From NCBI GenBank assembly GCA_963693365.1, contig CAVNZM010000010.1, positions 1,488,001-1,552,000 on the forward strand: 64,000 nt of DNA. The letters run 5' to 3'. This stretch comes from Amoebidium appalachense (Eukaryota > Ichthyosporea). Within the stretch, counting starts at the first letter, position 1, and each line of letters starts with the position of its first letter. A program made the position numbers and the translations under genes. Shown in pieces: positions 1 through 28,862 of this stretch. Under the pieces are notes generated by a model. It was not told the DNA's origin and ran no database searches. It was given only the letters and a program-made list of their open reading frames with translations.

Positions 1-76
1 CAAATGCGCCGTCGTTCCCAGGAGTTCTGAAAAAAGTTTGACTATAACTGTTATAGGCAGCTTTATTGTGGCGATT

Positions 77-138
<62 letters not shown>

Positions 139-227
139 GTGTGTGTGTCTGGTGTGTGTGTGTGTATGTACATGGGTGCGTGTATGTGTATGTACTGTAC
201 ACTTGTGTGTGTGTGTGTGCACGCATA

Positions 228-271
<44 letters not shown>

Positions 272-350
272 TTTCTCTCCCTTCCTCCCCTGCCTGTCTC
301 TTCTTTGGATGCACACACCATATCCACTCGGCAACTCAGCATTCCATGTA

Positions 351-1050
351 CAGGGTCTTCGCGATATTATCACTACCTGAAACAGTCATCTCGGAGGGTG
401 ATTATATCGGGATGTGAAGTTATCGGGTTGTTCTAGGGGGACAGTATTCAATAGAGGGTTAGGGGGATCTGTTTGCGCAAACCGTGCACATGGGTTGCGT
501 ACGGCCCGCCCGGGCACTTGCCTACGCGCACACTTCGCTCCTGGCAGAGCAACAGAACAAGGGATGGAGGAGGACCGTGACAGTTTAGTTGAGGGTGGGG
601 TAGAGGGGGCTCTAGGGGTTTCACAGGGATATGCCCGTGGTTTATGCCCGTCTTGCGCCCTCTTACTAGCCTGCTGCAAACGCTTTTTCAGGGCCTTCTG
701 CTCCTCCTGGGCCCGCTTCGCGGCCTTTACCGCACCCACTACCACCCTTTTTCCGAACTCTACTCTATTCCGGGCTCAACGACAAAAATGCCCTACGTGT
801 CAAAGTGTGTGAGAAAAAGTTTGCTGACGGCTGCATGCCTGCACGTTTTCTGTTGTTGTTTTTTTTCGTCGGGCACGGGCCGCGCCAAAACCGCAAACCC
901 GGGTTTTGATTGGCTAAATCCGGATCGACCCGACAAATCGGGTTGGGTCAAAACCCGGCCCGAATCGACCCGATCGGGCCGGGTCGCCAGAAAATGTGAC
1001 AATATCGAGACGTGATTATATAGGGGTGTGAAGATATCGCGAAGACCCTG
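351..1050. mobile_element. 700-bp element with terminal inverted repeats, TA target duplication
   Basis: The left end starts CAGGGTCTTCGCGATAT and the right end is its exact reverse complement; similarity continues a few bases further. Both ends are flanked by TA, which would be a 2-bp target-site duplication. The interior contains a GC-rich stretch with GGGTCGACCC-like motifs and a basic minus-strand open frame around 600-740 that resembles no transposase I know. It is probably a non-autonomous DNA transposon; Tc1/mariner-type insertion is suggested only by the TA. It lies just past the 3' end of WASH1. Confidence -1.
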
Positions 1051-1374
1051 TAGTCATTTTAATTTTCCGGCCAACGCAATAAAGAACAAGAGCACTGGCA
1101 CAAACCACAACAACCTATTTTGGAAACTTTATATGGCAATAATAAAAACATTGCAGTTCAGCACATGCTCCCCCTTCCCTCCAAAAAACCTCGCCCCCAC
1201 CCTCCCACAACACTTTCTTTAATAAATAATAAAGGGGTTCCATATCTGTAATATTGTTTATGGCAACTCGACACATATGTGTACATTAAAGAATAAACGA
1301 CAGTGGGACTAGCAGACGAACACGAAGGGCTGCCCCCCCCCCCCAAAAAAAAAAAAAAAAAAAAAAAACCAGCC

Positions 1375-15053
<13,679 letters not shown>

Positions 15054-15600
15054 GTTTCTTTCTTTTTTTGTCTCCCTAATAAGTACTTGAACGTTTTATT
15101 ACCACCCTAAGCTGTGTGGAAAACAGATGCACGCACAAGAAAGAGAGGTCACTCAAACACAGGAATTGCACTTATAACGCTGAGCTAACATTCAATGGAG
15201 CTAAAGCTATACAGACTACACATTTTTCAGTCGGCGAGTCTACCTTTCCTCCTTACCTCGGAGTTCCTCCCTCCGTTTGACTTCTGTCCCAGTCGTCGAC
15301 GTCTGTGTGAAATTTTCGTTGATCGTATCAGTCAAGGTCGAACCGTTTGGCGAACTGGCGCGTGGCGATCTAGTCGCTCGACAAAGCAATTGGTAAGAAT
15401 TTACCGCCTTACGTAAGAGGCGTCTGATGATTGGTTTACACAGCATCTTGTTGTTCGATCGGTGCCGAACGAGAAAAAGGCTGGCAGAAAATAACAGGCC
15501 GGTTTACTTTAACTTTAGTTATCGCCTACACGCTGCTAATAATACTAGAATATAAAGAACTACAGGGAGTGCATATATCCTGCCCTATACCCTTCTGAAG
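15054..15600. promoter_or_regulatory. Probable bidirectional promoter between WASH1 and the aldo-keto reductase
   Basis: Start codons of two divergent genes lie 547 bp apart. Around 15350-15440 there are ATTGG (inverted CCAAT) motifs on both sides of a perfect palindrome CTTACGTAAG (15409-15418). The same arrangement is repeated at 18780-18880, where the duplicated block carries a related promoter. No clear TATA box is seen near WASH1; AGAATATAAAGAAC at about 15549 could serve the reductase. Confidence -1.
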
Positions 15601-17961
<2,361 letters not shown>

Positions 17962-18478
17962 ATCGGCTTAAACCTGTTCAGGTAACGGAAACGAGAGATT
18001 TTGGAATTGAAAAAAACATGGAATTTCGGAACACTGGGAGCGAGAGAGGGAGAGAGAGCGAGAGAGAGAAACAGAGATAGAAGAGAGAGAGATAGGGCCG
18101 GGGGGAGGGGCGGAGAGAGAGAGAGTGTGTGTGTGTGTGTGTGCGTGTGTGTGAGTGAGACAGAGACAAAGAAAGAGAGGGAGAGAGGGGGGGGGGGGGG
18201 GGGGGGAGAGACAGAGAGAAGAGACCCACAGACACACATACATGCAAGAAGTTTGGTGGGACCTGCTGTATGCGGCGAGAGTAGTAGGGAAATCTGCAGG
18301 TCCAAGCAGATCCATTGGTTCTTTCCGTGAGCATACACAGTTATGTAACTATACTCGCGGAATTAAAAAATTGAGCACCTCCTTTTTTATATTTATTCCG
18401 CACATGGCGACACGGCAATCAGATAGAAGGGCAGAAAGGGAGGCCCTGGCTAGACCTGGGGAGGGGGGAAGGAGTGGA

Positions 18479-18526
<48 letters not shown>

Positions 18527-18557
18527 GAAGGGGGGGGGGGGGGGGGGGGGGAGAGAG

Positions 18558-18597
18558 ACAACATGGCACCTCGTATGATTCTGCAGGCACCGGCATG
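18558..18597 (-). pseudogene. Duplicated WASH1 first exon (relic)
   Basis: On the minus strand an ATG is followed by PVPAESYEVP, matching WASH1 exon 1 (MPVPAESYEMP) at 15020-15053. The splice donor is lost: the real gene has G|GTGTGC, here the sequence is ATGTTG. No second WASH exon follows, because the next sequence on that side is a G tract and the 3' flank of the first reductase. It marks one side of the block duplication. Confidence -1.
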
Positions 18598-19912
18598 TTT
18601 ATTTTTATCCGTAAGTGAACGCCGTTGATGTATATATACTATATAGTCTTGTGTTTAGCGTGAATAACTAAAACTGTAACGGAAAGAACCGAGCTCTCTG
18701 TACATGTGAGAACACTCTCTCAAGGCCAGCGCCCGGGGAGCTCTCAGTCGAACATTTCCGTTCGTGGCCAAACTGAAACCAAAAACTGGCGTATGGCGAT
18801 CTGGTCTGTCCGCGATGCGATTGGTTACATTTATCGCCTTACGTAAGTGGCGTGCTATGATTGGCTGACACAGCACCACGTGGTTCCAATCAGCCCCGAT
18901 CACGAACCCCAGAAATTTCCATTTTAGACACCAAACTGCTTTTCGATTGCTTTATGGCCGGTCTGATGATGAGAGGCAGCACCCGGCTGCCGTCCCCGCA
19001 GGCCCCCACTGGGCCGCAAATAAATCACATGTACTGACTCCCGGCCCTGGGGCCATACACACGAGATCAATACAGATAAGGCCCTCGGGCCCGAAAACAG
19101 AAATCATCCCCCCCCCCCCCCCCCCCCCCCCCCCCAAAACCAAGCACTACTACCCTCAACCTAGCACTTACAGCCCTGATCCATGAAGCTGAGAACAGCA
19201 AGCAAACGGCAAGGAAACAGAATGCGGGCGGGTGGGTGGGTCCTAAGAGAAGCGGCGAGGAAAAGACTGTTTGAGAGAAGAGAAAAACACGACTTTTATA
19301 GTCGCTTCTACAGGAAGAGATGTGTGATGCCGATCATCACACCATCTTCTTCCGATTGGTTGATAAAATGAGTATTTACCAAATAATTACAAAATAAAAT
19401 AAAATATTTACCAATTAACGATATTCTGACGTAGTTATGACGCCACAAAGTGGCTCACTGTACCTCGAGCCCCCGGGTATAAAAACTCTTTGGAAGATAC
19501 ATTTATGTTACAAATATTACCGTATGATACAACGCTATTTAAGCTATTACAAACATACACGTTATAGCTATTATTTCTAGGACATATAGCCTGCCAAAGG
19601 GAGTATACGTATAAATTTTCTTTTTGGGTTAAAATCTTCGCAAATGACCATTGGCAGGCGAAACATCCCCTCCAAGCCTCTCGGTGCCGATGGAGCCATC
19701 CACATTCCCATTATCGGTTTCGGCACAGGCACACACTGGTATGATAAAGCAAACGTGGGAAAACCGCAGTCTGATGGGAGTGATGGTGTCAAGAACAAGG
19801 CCCTGTACGAGAATCTTTTGGCTGCATTGGAGGCAGGGTATACCTACCCACATAGACACGGCCGAGAGGCATATAACGGAGGCTGACTGTGGTCTTGCAA
19901 TCAAGTATGATC

Positions 19913-19945
<33 letters not shown>

Positions 19946-20093
19946 ACACCACCACCACCACCACCACCACCACCCTCCCCCCATCCCCCCCCCCCCCCCC
20001 CCCTTCCCTCATCCCCCATCCTACCCATGATACGAACATATACACACATCATGTCTTAGTTGTTTTCTGCCTGCTTGTCTCTTATCTCTATAC

Positions 20094-20094
20094 G

Positions 20095-20137
<43 letters not shown>

Positions 20138-20180
20138 CTGCGTGCCTGCGTGCCTGCGTGCGTGCGTGCGTGCGTGCTTG
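20094..20180. repeat. (GTGC/GCGT)n tetranucleotide repeat
   Basis: Near-perfect GCGT/GCCT repeats with a few TGCT units at the end, inside intron 1 of the reductase pseudogene. Confidence -1.
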
Positions 20181-20623
20181 CTTGCTTTCTTGTGCATCTT
20201 GCGCTGGGAAAGAAGCACATGCTGTCTGCGACGCCCCTTCTCTCAGTCTCCGTTTCCATCCTCCTCTGCAGCTTCCCCCTCTCTCTCCCTCTACCTCCAT
20301 ACACGCATGTTCTCGTGCACACCCGTTTTCCGTTTCGCTTTTATAATGCACCATGTAAGGCTTCTTTTCTACTCTCTCTCTCTTTTTTTTTTTAACAGCA
20401 CCCGTTGTAAACAGAGGCAGGTTCTCCCTTGGCCTCTTATTGCAGTCCAGACCTCCTACAAGTTCTGTTGTGTCAGCCGTCTCAAAGGGGTTATTACAAG
20501 CTGAGCATCAATTCGATGCTAGAACTGACATGAGTTGCTGACATGCTCGTTTTCTTTTCTTTCTTTCTTTCTTTCTTTCTCTTTTTTTTTTTTTTTTGGG
20601 GGGGGGGGGGGGGATATGTTTTA

Positions 20624-21655
20624 GGGCCTGTTTGGCAGCACCCCAATAATCGTATTCGTATTTAGGCCCTAAATACGATCTACCGTATTTACAAAATTTA
20701 TCGTGGTATGCGTATTTAGGGCCTAAATACGGTTGGTGCCTTCCAAACGCTGTCAGGCTTGACTGGTCACATAAAATGTCGATACATGGTTCACGAGATC
20801 TGATTGGCCCTATTCGCACTTATTGATCATCCTTCGGTATTCCATGCATATAGACTGGTGCAGCTGTAGTCAGTATTGCAGCGAACGGCAAAAACGAGTC
20901 ACCGACAGTGAGTCTTGCTCTGTTTAACAATAGGTTAGAATGTCTGTTATTGAAGGGATACTGCCAGTTATTGCGGTGGCTAGCCTTGCTAGAGACCTCG
21001 TTTTACGTCACCAACGTTCGTCCCTGGCATTCCCCACATATCTGAACACAGTGTGAGTGTTATAATTTGTCCTTGTCTATGCAGTACTCGTTGTGCCTGC
21101 ATGTCACCGAGCTTGTACATGTACATTTGATTGTTTTTATTAATGCATATATCGGAGTCCAGTATTGTTTCAATGATTATTATGGCATATATATACAGTC
21201 TGAGCTTGTTATCATGCACCATGTAGGGTTCCTCGTCCTCTGTCTTACCTGTGCAGCCCAAATTCATGTGCCAATTTTAACTGAGCATGTACACAAAATG
21301 ACGTGTATGACACCGACCTTCTTTTTAACATTGAATTGTTCACGTGCATGCGCCGGCATGCGTACTGTAGTAAAAATGTGCCCGCTGGCACCGCCGCGGC
21401 TTACGCTGTACCGTTGGCTAGCTGATAGCCAATAAATGATGCGAAATGCTCTGATTGGCTAATTTCCTATATCGTATTTACGAAAATCACCTCCGGAGGT
21501 GATTTTCGTAAATACGATATAAAAGCGATCCCTATCGTATTTACAAAAAATAAAAGCCCGCGGCGTGTTTGGCATGTCACGGGATCGTATACGTATTTAG
21601 GCCCTAAATACAAATACGATAAAAAACCGTATTTAGCGCGCTACCAAACAGGCCC
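20624..21655. mobile_element. PIF/Harbinger-like non-autonomous element, TTA target duplication
   Basis: The ends read GGGCCTGTTTGGCAGC and, inverted, GGGCCTGTTTGGTAGC, flanked on both sides by TTA. A 3-bp TTA duplication and such ends are typical of PIF/Harbinger elements and Tourist-like MITEs. Internally there are repeated CGTATTTAGGGCCTAAATACG palindromes near both ends. No transposase frame is seen in 1,032 bp. It sits in intron 1 of the reductase pseudogene. Confidence -1.
21469..21520. repeat. Perfect 52-bp palindrome in the PIF-like element
   Basis: Two 26-bp arms with no spacer; the centre is CACCTCCGGAGGTG and the outer part is ATATCGTATTTACG with its complement. It could form a cruciform in DNA or a hairpin in RNA. 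Confidence -1.
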
Positions 21656-21794
21656 TTAAGATTTAATCATTTTATTTTGGTGTATTTTGCAGTTAAACAT
21701 CGTGGGTTCAAATTTTTGTGACGAGTCATGTTTTGTCTTTTGGTGTTTCCTGCATATTTCCAACTCTCTAAGGCATACATCAACCTCCCCCCCC

Positions 21795-21825
<31 letters not shown>

Positions 21826-22318
21826 ACACACACGCACCCACACGCACACTCCCCCCCCCCCCCCCCCCCCCCCCCTCCCCCTCCCCCCCTTACAGGCACT
21901 ATCTCGAAACCAGTGGTTTGACCCGTTCCTCCCTCTTCATCACCACCAAAGTAAGCTTCAGCCTAGGAAATGTCGCAAAGGCAATCTCCGATTCGCTCAA
22001 TCGCCTGAGATTAGATTACGTCGATCTGTATTTGATCCACTCCCCTTTCACCGAACATGACATTGTGGAGGCGTGGAGGAAGATGGAGAGGTTGGTGGAT
22101 GAGGGGAAGGCCCGTGCGATCGGGGTTTCAAATTTCAGGATTTCGGATTTTGAGAAGCTGTTGCCTCATTGCCGCATAAGGTACTACGACTTTTCATTTG
22201 CCAAGTTGAACAAATTCAGTTTTTATCTTGACTGCATTTTATTTTATTCCTCCCCTTCAACCCCCCCCCCCTACCACCCCAATACACACACCCAAACACA
22301 TGCATGCACACACGTACA

Positions 22319-22511
<193 letters not shown>

Positions 22512-22807
22512 CTCAAGTGTCGCCCCTTTCCCCCTTCATTCTTCCTCCCCCTGCAAAACACTTGCACACCCAACCTTTAGCACCTCACATAGCTTCTACC
22601 CGTGGCTTGTTGTCCTTCTATTTACGCTCCCCCTCCGAGAAGAAGTCCCCCCCCCCCCCCCTCCTCTCCCCGCCCCCATCCTTCCCCCCCCCCCCCCCCC
22701 CCCCCACCACCCCACCCCCACCCCCAGCGCGCCCTCCGTCCTCCTCCTTCCCTCCTCCAAATTAAGTCAGGAAAGAAGCGGCAGGTCACAGTAAACTTGA
22801 GCATGCC

Positions 22808-22868
<61 letters not shown>

Positions 22869-23323
22869 AGGAAAAAAAAAAAAAAAAATCCCGCCGGCTC
22901 TGAAGAAGAAGCTCGAGCTCACACAACGACGCCAAATTATTCTCACCACAGGCCCGTCGTGAACCAAATCGAGCACCACCCACACCTTCTCCAGCACGAT
23001 CTCATCGATTACTGCCGATCGCATCAGATCACGATCGAAAGCTACGGCCCCCTAGCCCCAATCGCCTACATCCGCGATGGCCCGAGCCCGCTGAAGCCCG
23101 TTTTGGGGCGGTTGGCTTCCAAATATGGCAAAAGTGAGGCGCAAATTTTGATACGTAGGAGTGTTCAGAGAGGGCATATCCGATTACGACAACCACTAAG
23201 ATTGATCGGATCGCGCCAAACGCGAAAGTCTTCGATTTCAAACTCACTGAAGAGGAATTGAGAGAGATTGAGACGGTGGGGGCTACTCTCCAACTTCGCA
23301 GGTTTTGGATCGACTTTTTCTAA

Positions 23324-24547
23324 CTAGGGGCCTGATTGAGCTGAAGCATAGTATGTAGGGAAACCGGAGATTTGGAATAAAATTTGAAGATTATTGAATT
23401 CCGATATTGTAGGTCCTGATGATGTTTTTGTTTGGATACATAGGGGCGAGCGTAGGGTTATGAGAAGATGCAAGATTTTTTTTGCTTCAGAAATGTATGA
23501 TTTTGGAAGGTACCTTCTTTTTTAGCCTCAGAGAAAGGTGACATGTTTAAAAAAATTGTTTATGTAGAGTAGATCAAGTGTGAGTGGGTGGCATGGCAGT
23601 TTATTGAAATTTCTGTTAAACCTTCTATGTAGCATTTTTACTCATAGACATGTTTAATCATTGAGCGATCGGGAGCAGAAAAGATGACATGCCAACAACC
23701 CCCCCCCCCCCCCCCCCCCGTTTTTATATTTTTTATTTTTTTTTTAAAAAACCTATAAGTCAGTTAACGTTTAAAAATGCTAGCGCTGAAGTTGTAATAA
23801 GCTTTAGGTGGCGAACACTCCCTTTTTTTGTTAGTCACAGCGTTCCTGGTCGAGTTGTTAGAAAATTGTATGCTAAAGTTGAGGGTGGAAAACTGAAAGA
23901 GTTGTGAAACGTTGTAACCTAGAAACGCAGAAGGCTGAGCTTGAAAAAGTTGTTAAAAGTAATAGTATTTTCAAGTTTGAAGGTTCTAAGTAAGCTGAAA
24001 AGGTTGTAAGAATTGAGGGAGTAGAAGCTGAAGAATTATGTTGTAAAATTTGTTGTAGGCAAGGATCTGAAGAAGTTGTAAACGTACACGTTGTACATGG
24101 TTGTCTATGATCATGAAGTTCAAAACCTTTTTGCACTTCGGTGTTTTTTTTCTTCCAAGAAATAAATGTTATGGACACTGTCCCCTGCCGGATTATATGC
24201 ATGAATATTCCATATATTTCACCGAGTCATCAAAACTATCTCATATATATTCATAAACGCTATATAGTCGCTGAGCCCCAGCCATCGATCGACCGGTATT
24301 TGGTTGGGCGGGTAAGTTGGGGTATGCTGCAAGTGTTGTGTGTGTGTGTGTGTGCGCGCGCGCGCGTGCGTGTGCCTGTGCATGTGCCTGTGCGTGTGCG
24401 TGTGCGTGTGCGTGTGCGACGGTGTGTGCGCGCGCGCGTGTGTGTGTGTGTATGCACGCGCATGCACGCGTGATGGATTTGGGGAAGAGGGGTGGGTAGG
24501 TAGTGGTGGTGGTGGTGTTTTTCTTTTCTTGTTTTTTTTTCGAGTTC

Positions 24548-24626
<79 letters not shown>

Positions 24627-25192
24627 CGTGTGTGGTAGGTGGGTGGGTGCGCATGGGTGCACATGGGAGGGTGTGTGTTTGTGTGTGTGTGGTGGGTGGG
24701 TGGGTGGGTGCACATGGGAAGGTGTGTGCGTGTGTGTGTGTGTGGTCGGTGGGTGGGTGGGGGTGAGGGGGGGGGGGGGGGGGGGAGGGGGGGGGGGGGG
24801 AAGACACCATTGAGCAATTCATTCAGTGTAATTCGATTTGGCACCGTTTATAAATTCAATAGTACAGTGGCAATGTTAAGTTGCAACCACTCGTCAGCTG
24901 CTACATAGAAGAGCCTACAGAACTACCCTTAATTCCACACCGGTTTCCGGAGCTAGACGGTGGGGGGGGGAAAGAGAGAGAGAGAGAGAAAAAAAAAAGG
25001 AAAAAAAGGAAACAAAAGGAGAGGAAGAGAAAAGCATTCCGAGAGCTGCAATCACTCAATCACTCACTTGCAGATCAAAGATTCATTTACATAAAGGTGA
25101 TATTCAACATATGCATTCCCTTAAGGGGAGAAAAAGAAATCCAGGCTCGAAGCTGCTAAGTCATCGTAACCCCCCATCCCCCCCCCCCCCCC

Positions 25193-25235
<43 letters not shown>

Positions 25236-25370
25236 ACCCCAAAAAAAAAGGAGAGACAAAAAGGCAAACCTACTCTAAATATCTACATTTACCTCCCCCC
25301 CCCCCCCCCCCCCCCCCCACCCACCCACCCACACACATCACGTGTCCCCATATCATCACCTAATCACTAA
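23324..25370. other. No gene seen
   Basis: AT-rich sequence with scattered GTTGTAA words (23850-24110), then (GT)n at 24340-24750 and G and C tracts. No open frame shows family motifs or exon-like boundaries that I would defend. Confidence -1.
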
Positions 25371-26446
25371 TCAGGGCTTCTCGACCCTTCCGTCATGCCT
25401 CGCAAACCTCCCCTCCGTCCTCGGGTGTACCGGCTCATCGCTAGGCCACGGCCAACCCCCAAACTGTGTCTGTTGGTATTCCACAAATGTTTGCCTCAGC
25501 TCATCCTGTGTCGTCATCACAAACGGGCCCCTTTGCGCAACCGGCTCCCCAATCGGCCTACCCTGAAGCATCAAGATCTCAATCTCATCCGATCCGCCAT
25601 TGACCAACGTCGCCGCGAGATCCGATTGCATCTGCGCGCGGTGGTACTCAGGTATTTCCTTATCCCCAATTCTCAAACCTTCTCCCTTGAAAAAGTACAA
25701 CATACGATTTATCCCCGCCGGCGCGGTGGGTAATTCCCATTTCGCTCCCGATGCCATCTTGATCGCCCAAACAGCGACGTGATTCTCCGGATCGGACGCC
25801 CACGATTTTGGTGGTGGCGACGGGGGTGTCACGTCCCCTAATTTTCCTGCGATCAGCGTAATCTGCGTCTCTTTTCCTTCCGAATCGCGCGACGTCACGC
25901 GGGGCACCTGGTGGTCCCACATCATCGAAAAGTGCGGGTCGACGAGCTTGTTCTTCCGCGGAAGATTTAACCAAATTTGGAAAAGTTCCAGCCTATTCTT
26001 TTCTGTTTTGTTCAAAAGCGGAAACATCTCCGAGTGCAGAATTCCCTTTCCGGCCGTCAACCATTGCACGTCGCCGCCACCGAATCTCGCCGCTGCTTTC
26101 AGCGAATCAGAATGGTCGCATAAACCGTGCCTGACAACCGTAATCGTCTCGAACCCCCTGTGGGGGTGTTGGGGGAAACCCGGGACTTTCTCCCCGTGAT
26201 ACATTCTCCACCCGTCTTTTCCCTCGAAATCCATCCCAATGTGTCTCCCTGCAAGTGATGCGTCCGGGCCCATGACGTCATTACCACGGGGGTAATTGTC
26301 ATCGTGGTGGACGCAGAAGAGGAAGGGGTCGGGTGTCTCCCAAGGCATGCGCATGGGCTTGACGCCGCGGACGGCGGCGGCACCTGATACGGCTGTTTTG
26401 TGTGTGTACGTGTGTGTATTGTGTGATGTGTGATGTGTGATGAGTG

Positions 26447-26478
<32 letters not shown>

Positions 26479-27097
26479 TGGTGGTGGTGGGAGGGGAACA
26501 GCGAGGGAGAAAGAGGGGGGGGGTTTGAATGCGTCAAAAAGTACGAAGTACACAAGAACAAACGGATAACACGATGCAGAATGCAAGCGATACATAAAGA
26601 GTATGCATAATAAGCAGAGCCCATCCTCGGGGGGGGGGGGCACGTCATCCACAGTACCCGAGTTTCGACCTATTCACCGGGGGGGGGGGGGGGGGGGGGG
26701 GGAGCGAGAGAGCGGGCGAGGGGGGGGGGGGGGGGTTTGCAAAAGGGGTGGAGCGGGGGGAGGGGGGGAGGGTAGGAGAAAAGGGATTGGTAGTGGTAGA
26801 GGTGGTGGTGGAGGGGGGGCAGCAAAGGAGGAAGAGGGGTGTCTGGCGATAGTGTTTGTTTTGGTATGTGGGATGGAGCAGGGGGAAACAAGCAGCCTAA
26901 TGTGTGTGTATGAATGTGTGCATGTTTGGTATGTATGGTTGTGTCCGGGTGGACGGAGTAGGTGTAGGGAGGGACTCGTGGGTGTGGGTGTGGAGGGGAA
27001 CGAGAGGGGGAAGGAGGGGGTGGGGTTAGAATTCTAAAACTACAAGAGTATAAAGCCGGCTGATGCAGGTCACATTTTCTCTACGGAGAGCGGCCAT
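25371..27097 (-). CDS. Pirin family protein
   Basis: The main exon (26392-25371, 340 codons with stop) follows an ACACAAAACAG acceptor. It carries the pirin N-terminal cupin signature: FPQHPHRGFETIT, then WLTAGKGILHSE. In human pirin the two His of HPHRGFE and the His and Glu of GILHSE bind iron, and all four are kept here. The C-terminal half continues in frame with the pirin C-terminal region, including GRPIGEPVAQRGPFVM. Pirins act as nuclear transcription cofactors or quercetinases. A plausible first exon is 27097-27085 (ATGGCCGCTCTCC|GTAGAG), which supplies the one base needed and gives MAALPVSGAAAVRG; that join is less certain than the main exon. Confidence -1.
26518..26635 (+). repeat. 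Dispersed poly-G-linked repeat, subfamily A copy
   Basis: The sequence TTTGAATGCGTCAAAAAGTACGAAGTACACAAGAAC, then GATGCAGAATGCAAGC and AGCAGAGCCCATCCTCGGGG lies between G tracts. The first part is nearly identical to 3372-3442. It lies in the pirin intron. Confidence -1.
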
Positions 27098-27411
27098 ATA
27101 CTAGAAGCAAGCCAATGTGCAGCTATAATGTTTCCCAATAGGGGAGGATCTACCTTCCTCGCTCTCCCTCCACTCCTCTCCTCCTTCGCCTCCACAAGTT
27201 AACACAACACACATGCACACACATACACACGTATGCGATCGCGCGCGCCCGCGCGCACACACACACCCGCGCGCTCGCATACTGGCCGCTTCCTACCGTT
27301 TGTTCCTTTGCCTTGGCTACTTTTCTTCCCTTCACCCACTCACTTCGTACCTGATCCCCTTTCGTTCCTACTTCTAACCCCCTTCCCCCCCCTCCCCCTC
27401 TTCCCCCCACA

Positions 27412-27588
27412 AGCACACACTATATCTTGCCAACATCGTAAACACCTTGTTTGCGTCTTGCATGACATGTGCGCCAAACCCATAGCACGATGTAATACAA
27501 AACAAGACAAGGCATACACTACTCCAACAAAGATCCGGACGGATTTATGCCAATGGGTTTTGCAAGATAAAGACAAAAAGAAAAAGAG
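27412..27588 (+). CDS. Candidate exon, Cys- and Lys-rich (uncertain)
   Basis: After a long pyrimidine tract ending CCCCCCACAAG an open frame reads HTISCQHRKHLVCVLHDMC, then CNTKQDK, and ends DKDKKKK before a GTGTGTG donor-like sequence. Boundaries look exon-like but no family is recognised and the partner exons are not certain. Confidence -1.
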
Positions 27589-27847
27589 TGTGTGCAAATA
27601 CCTTTGCATTGCGGTGGGCGGGGTGTGAAAATATGTGGTGGGGCAGAGGCAGACGGTGGGGTTGCAGAGACTAAGACTACAGCCGTGAGGAGAGAGAGAA
27701 GCACAAACCCTGGCCCCAACAAAACCCAAACATGAATAAACACCCATGCCTGGTTCCGTCTAAAACGAGCGAGCGAAGAATCAATGATGGGAGAAATCGT
27801 AGCACCTCTCAAAACGTCACCCCCACTCTCCCAGCCCCCCCCCCCAG

Positions 27848-27879
<32 letters not shown>

Positions 27880-27958
27880 AAACAGACAAGGACACAAACA
27901 GCATCACCAGATACCCCCACACGTTAACGATTGCTTTTCTGTCTGCTTTACCATCCAG

Positions 27959-28108
27959 CCCAAATCCACTTTTAAAAGTTCCCTCCTGACTCACCGCTCC
28001 AACACAAACACAGAGGTAGACACGCTCGAACAACTAAACGAACAGTTGTCACCTCTTCGTGCCCACAGAGATGCAAAAGAAAAAGCTGAGATGTATGCTT
28101 TTGCCTAA
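27959..28108 (+). CDS. Candidate terminal exon, helical, unknown protein
   Basis: A strong acceptor (TTTTCTGTCTGCTTTACCATCCAG) precedes an open frame with TEVDTLEQLNEQLSPLRAHR and AKEKAEMYAFA followed by TAA. The heptad-like leucines suggest a coiled-coil C-terminus. It may belong with the candidate exon at 27412-27588; the link is not shown. Confidence -1.
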   Translation, partial: PKSTFKSSLLTHRSNTNTEVDTLEQLNEQLSPLRAHRDAKEKAEMYAFA

Positions 28109-28800
28109 CAGCAAGGACTACAGGAAATCACAAACACCAAACCTGGAGACGTTTTTTTCACAACTCAAGTGTAGAAAATAAAAATCAATTTCAGTCAGAT
28201 TACACCACGCTAAATAACACACCATGCGCTCCGAACGCAACGCAGTTTCCTCAGTCGAGCTATGTAAAAGTCAAATGTTACCCGGTACACTTTCGCCCTC
28301 GAAAAACTAGCTTCCTCTGTTTCTTCCCCTGCCCCCCACCCTCCTCCGGCTTGCCCCTTCCTCCTCTCAGGCGAACTTCGCGTTTCTCCCGTTTTTTCTT
28401 CGCACAAATATAAGGCAGACAGGTACTAATACGAGGGGAGGAGAGATGAAGGCTAAGAAGCGGAAAAGGGGAGAAAAGAGGAGAGGGTGGGACAGAGCGT
28501 TGGGGAATGGCTGGCGAAAGCAAAAAAAAAAACGCATGGGGTGCCCACCTGTCATTTTGGTGCTGGAAGTGATACCACGCTTGGCTACGATTAGGGGGGG
28601 CTTGATGTTCCTGAGCATGTGGAGTGGTGGCAAAAACACCGATAATTCAGTGACAATTGCGGGTGATTTGGGTAAAGCAATCGGGTAAATTCTTACAGGA
28701 GAGTCGTGTTTATGAAAAATGGTTCATGTATGCGGTGTGATACCCTGGGAAAGTGTGCACTCAGGTGGTCTTACGAAACCTAATACTTTCGCAGGGGATG

Positions 28801-28862
28801 AATTTGTGACGAAGCTAGCGCTGTTTCTCGAATTTGTGACGAAGCTAGCGCTGTTTCTCGAT
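28801..28862. repeat. 31-bp exact tandem duplication upstream of the THAP gene
   Basis: The unit AATTTGTGACGAAGCTAGCG-CTGTTTCTCG occurs twice head to tail. It is about 240 bp upstream of the THAP start and could be a duplicated control element. Confidence -1.

Noticed and set aside
38-436. Long frames of Cys-Val, Thr-His, Pro or Gly in (GT)n, (CA)n and C/G tracts here and throughout the window
   Set aside because: They are six-frame translations of simple repeats, open on both strands at once, with no domain or splice support.
386-745. Basic minus-strand frame AAKRAQEEQKALKKRLQQ as a WASH connector exon
   Set aside because: It lies inside the inverted-repeat element and beyond the WASH stop codons; the true connector is at 2711-2827.
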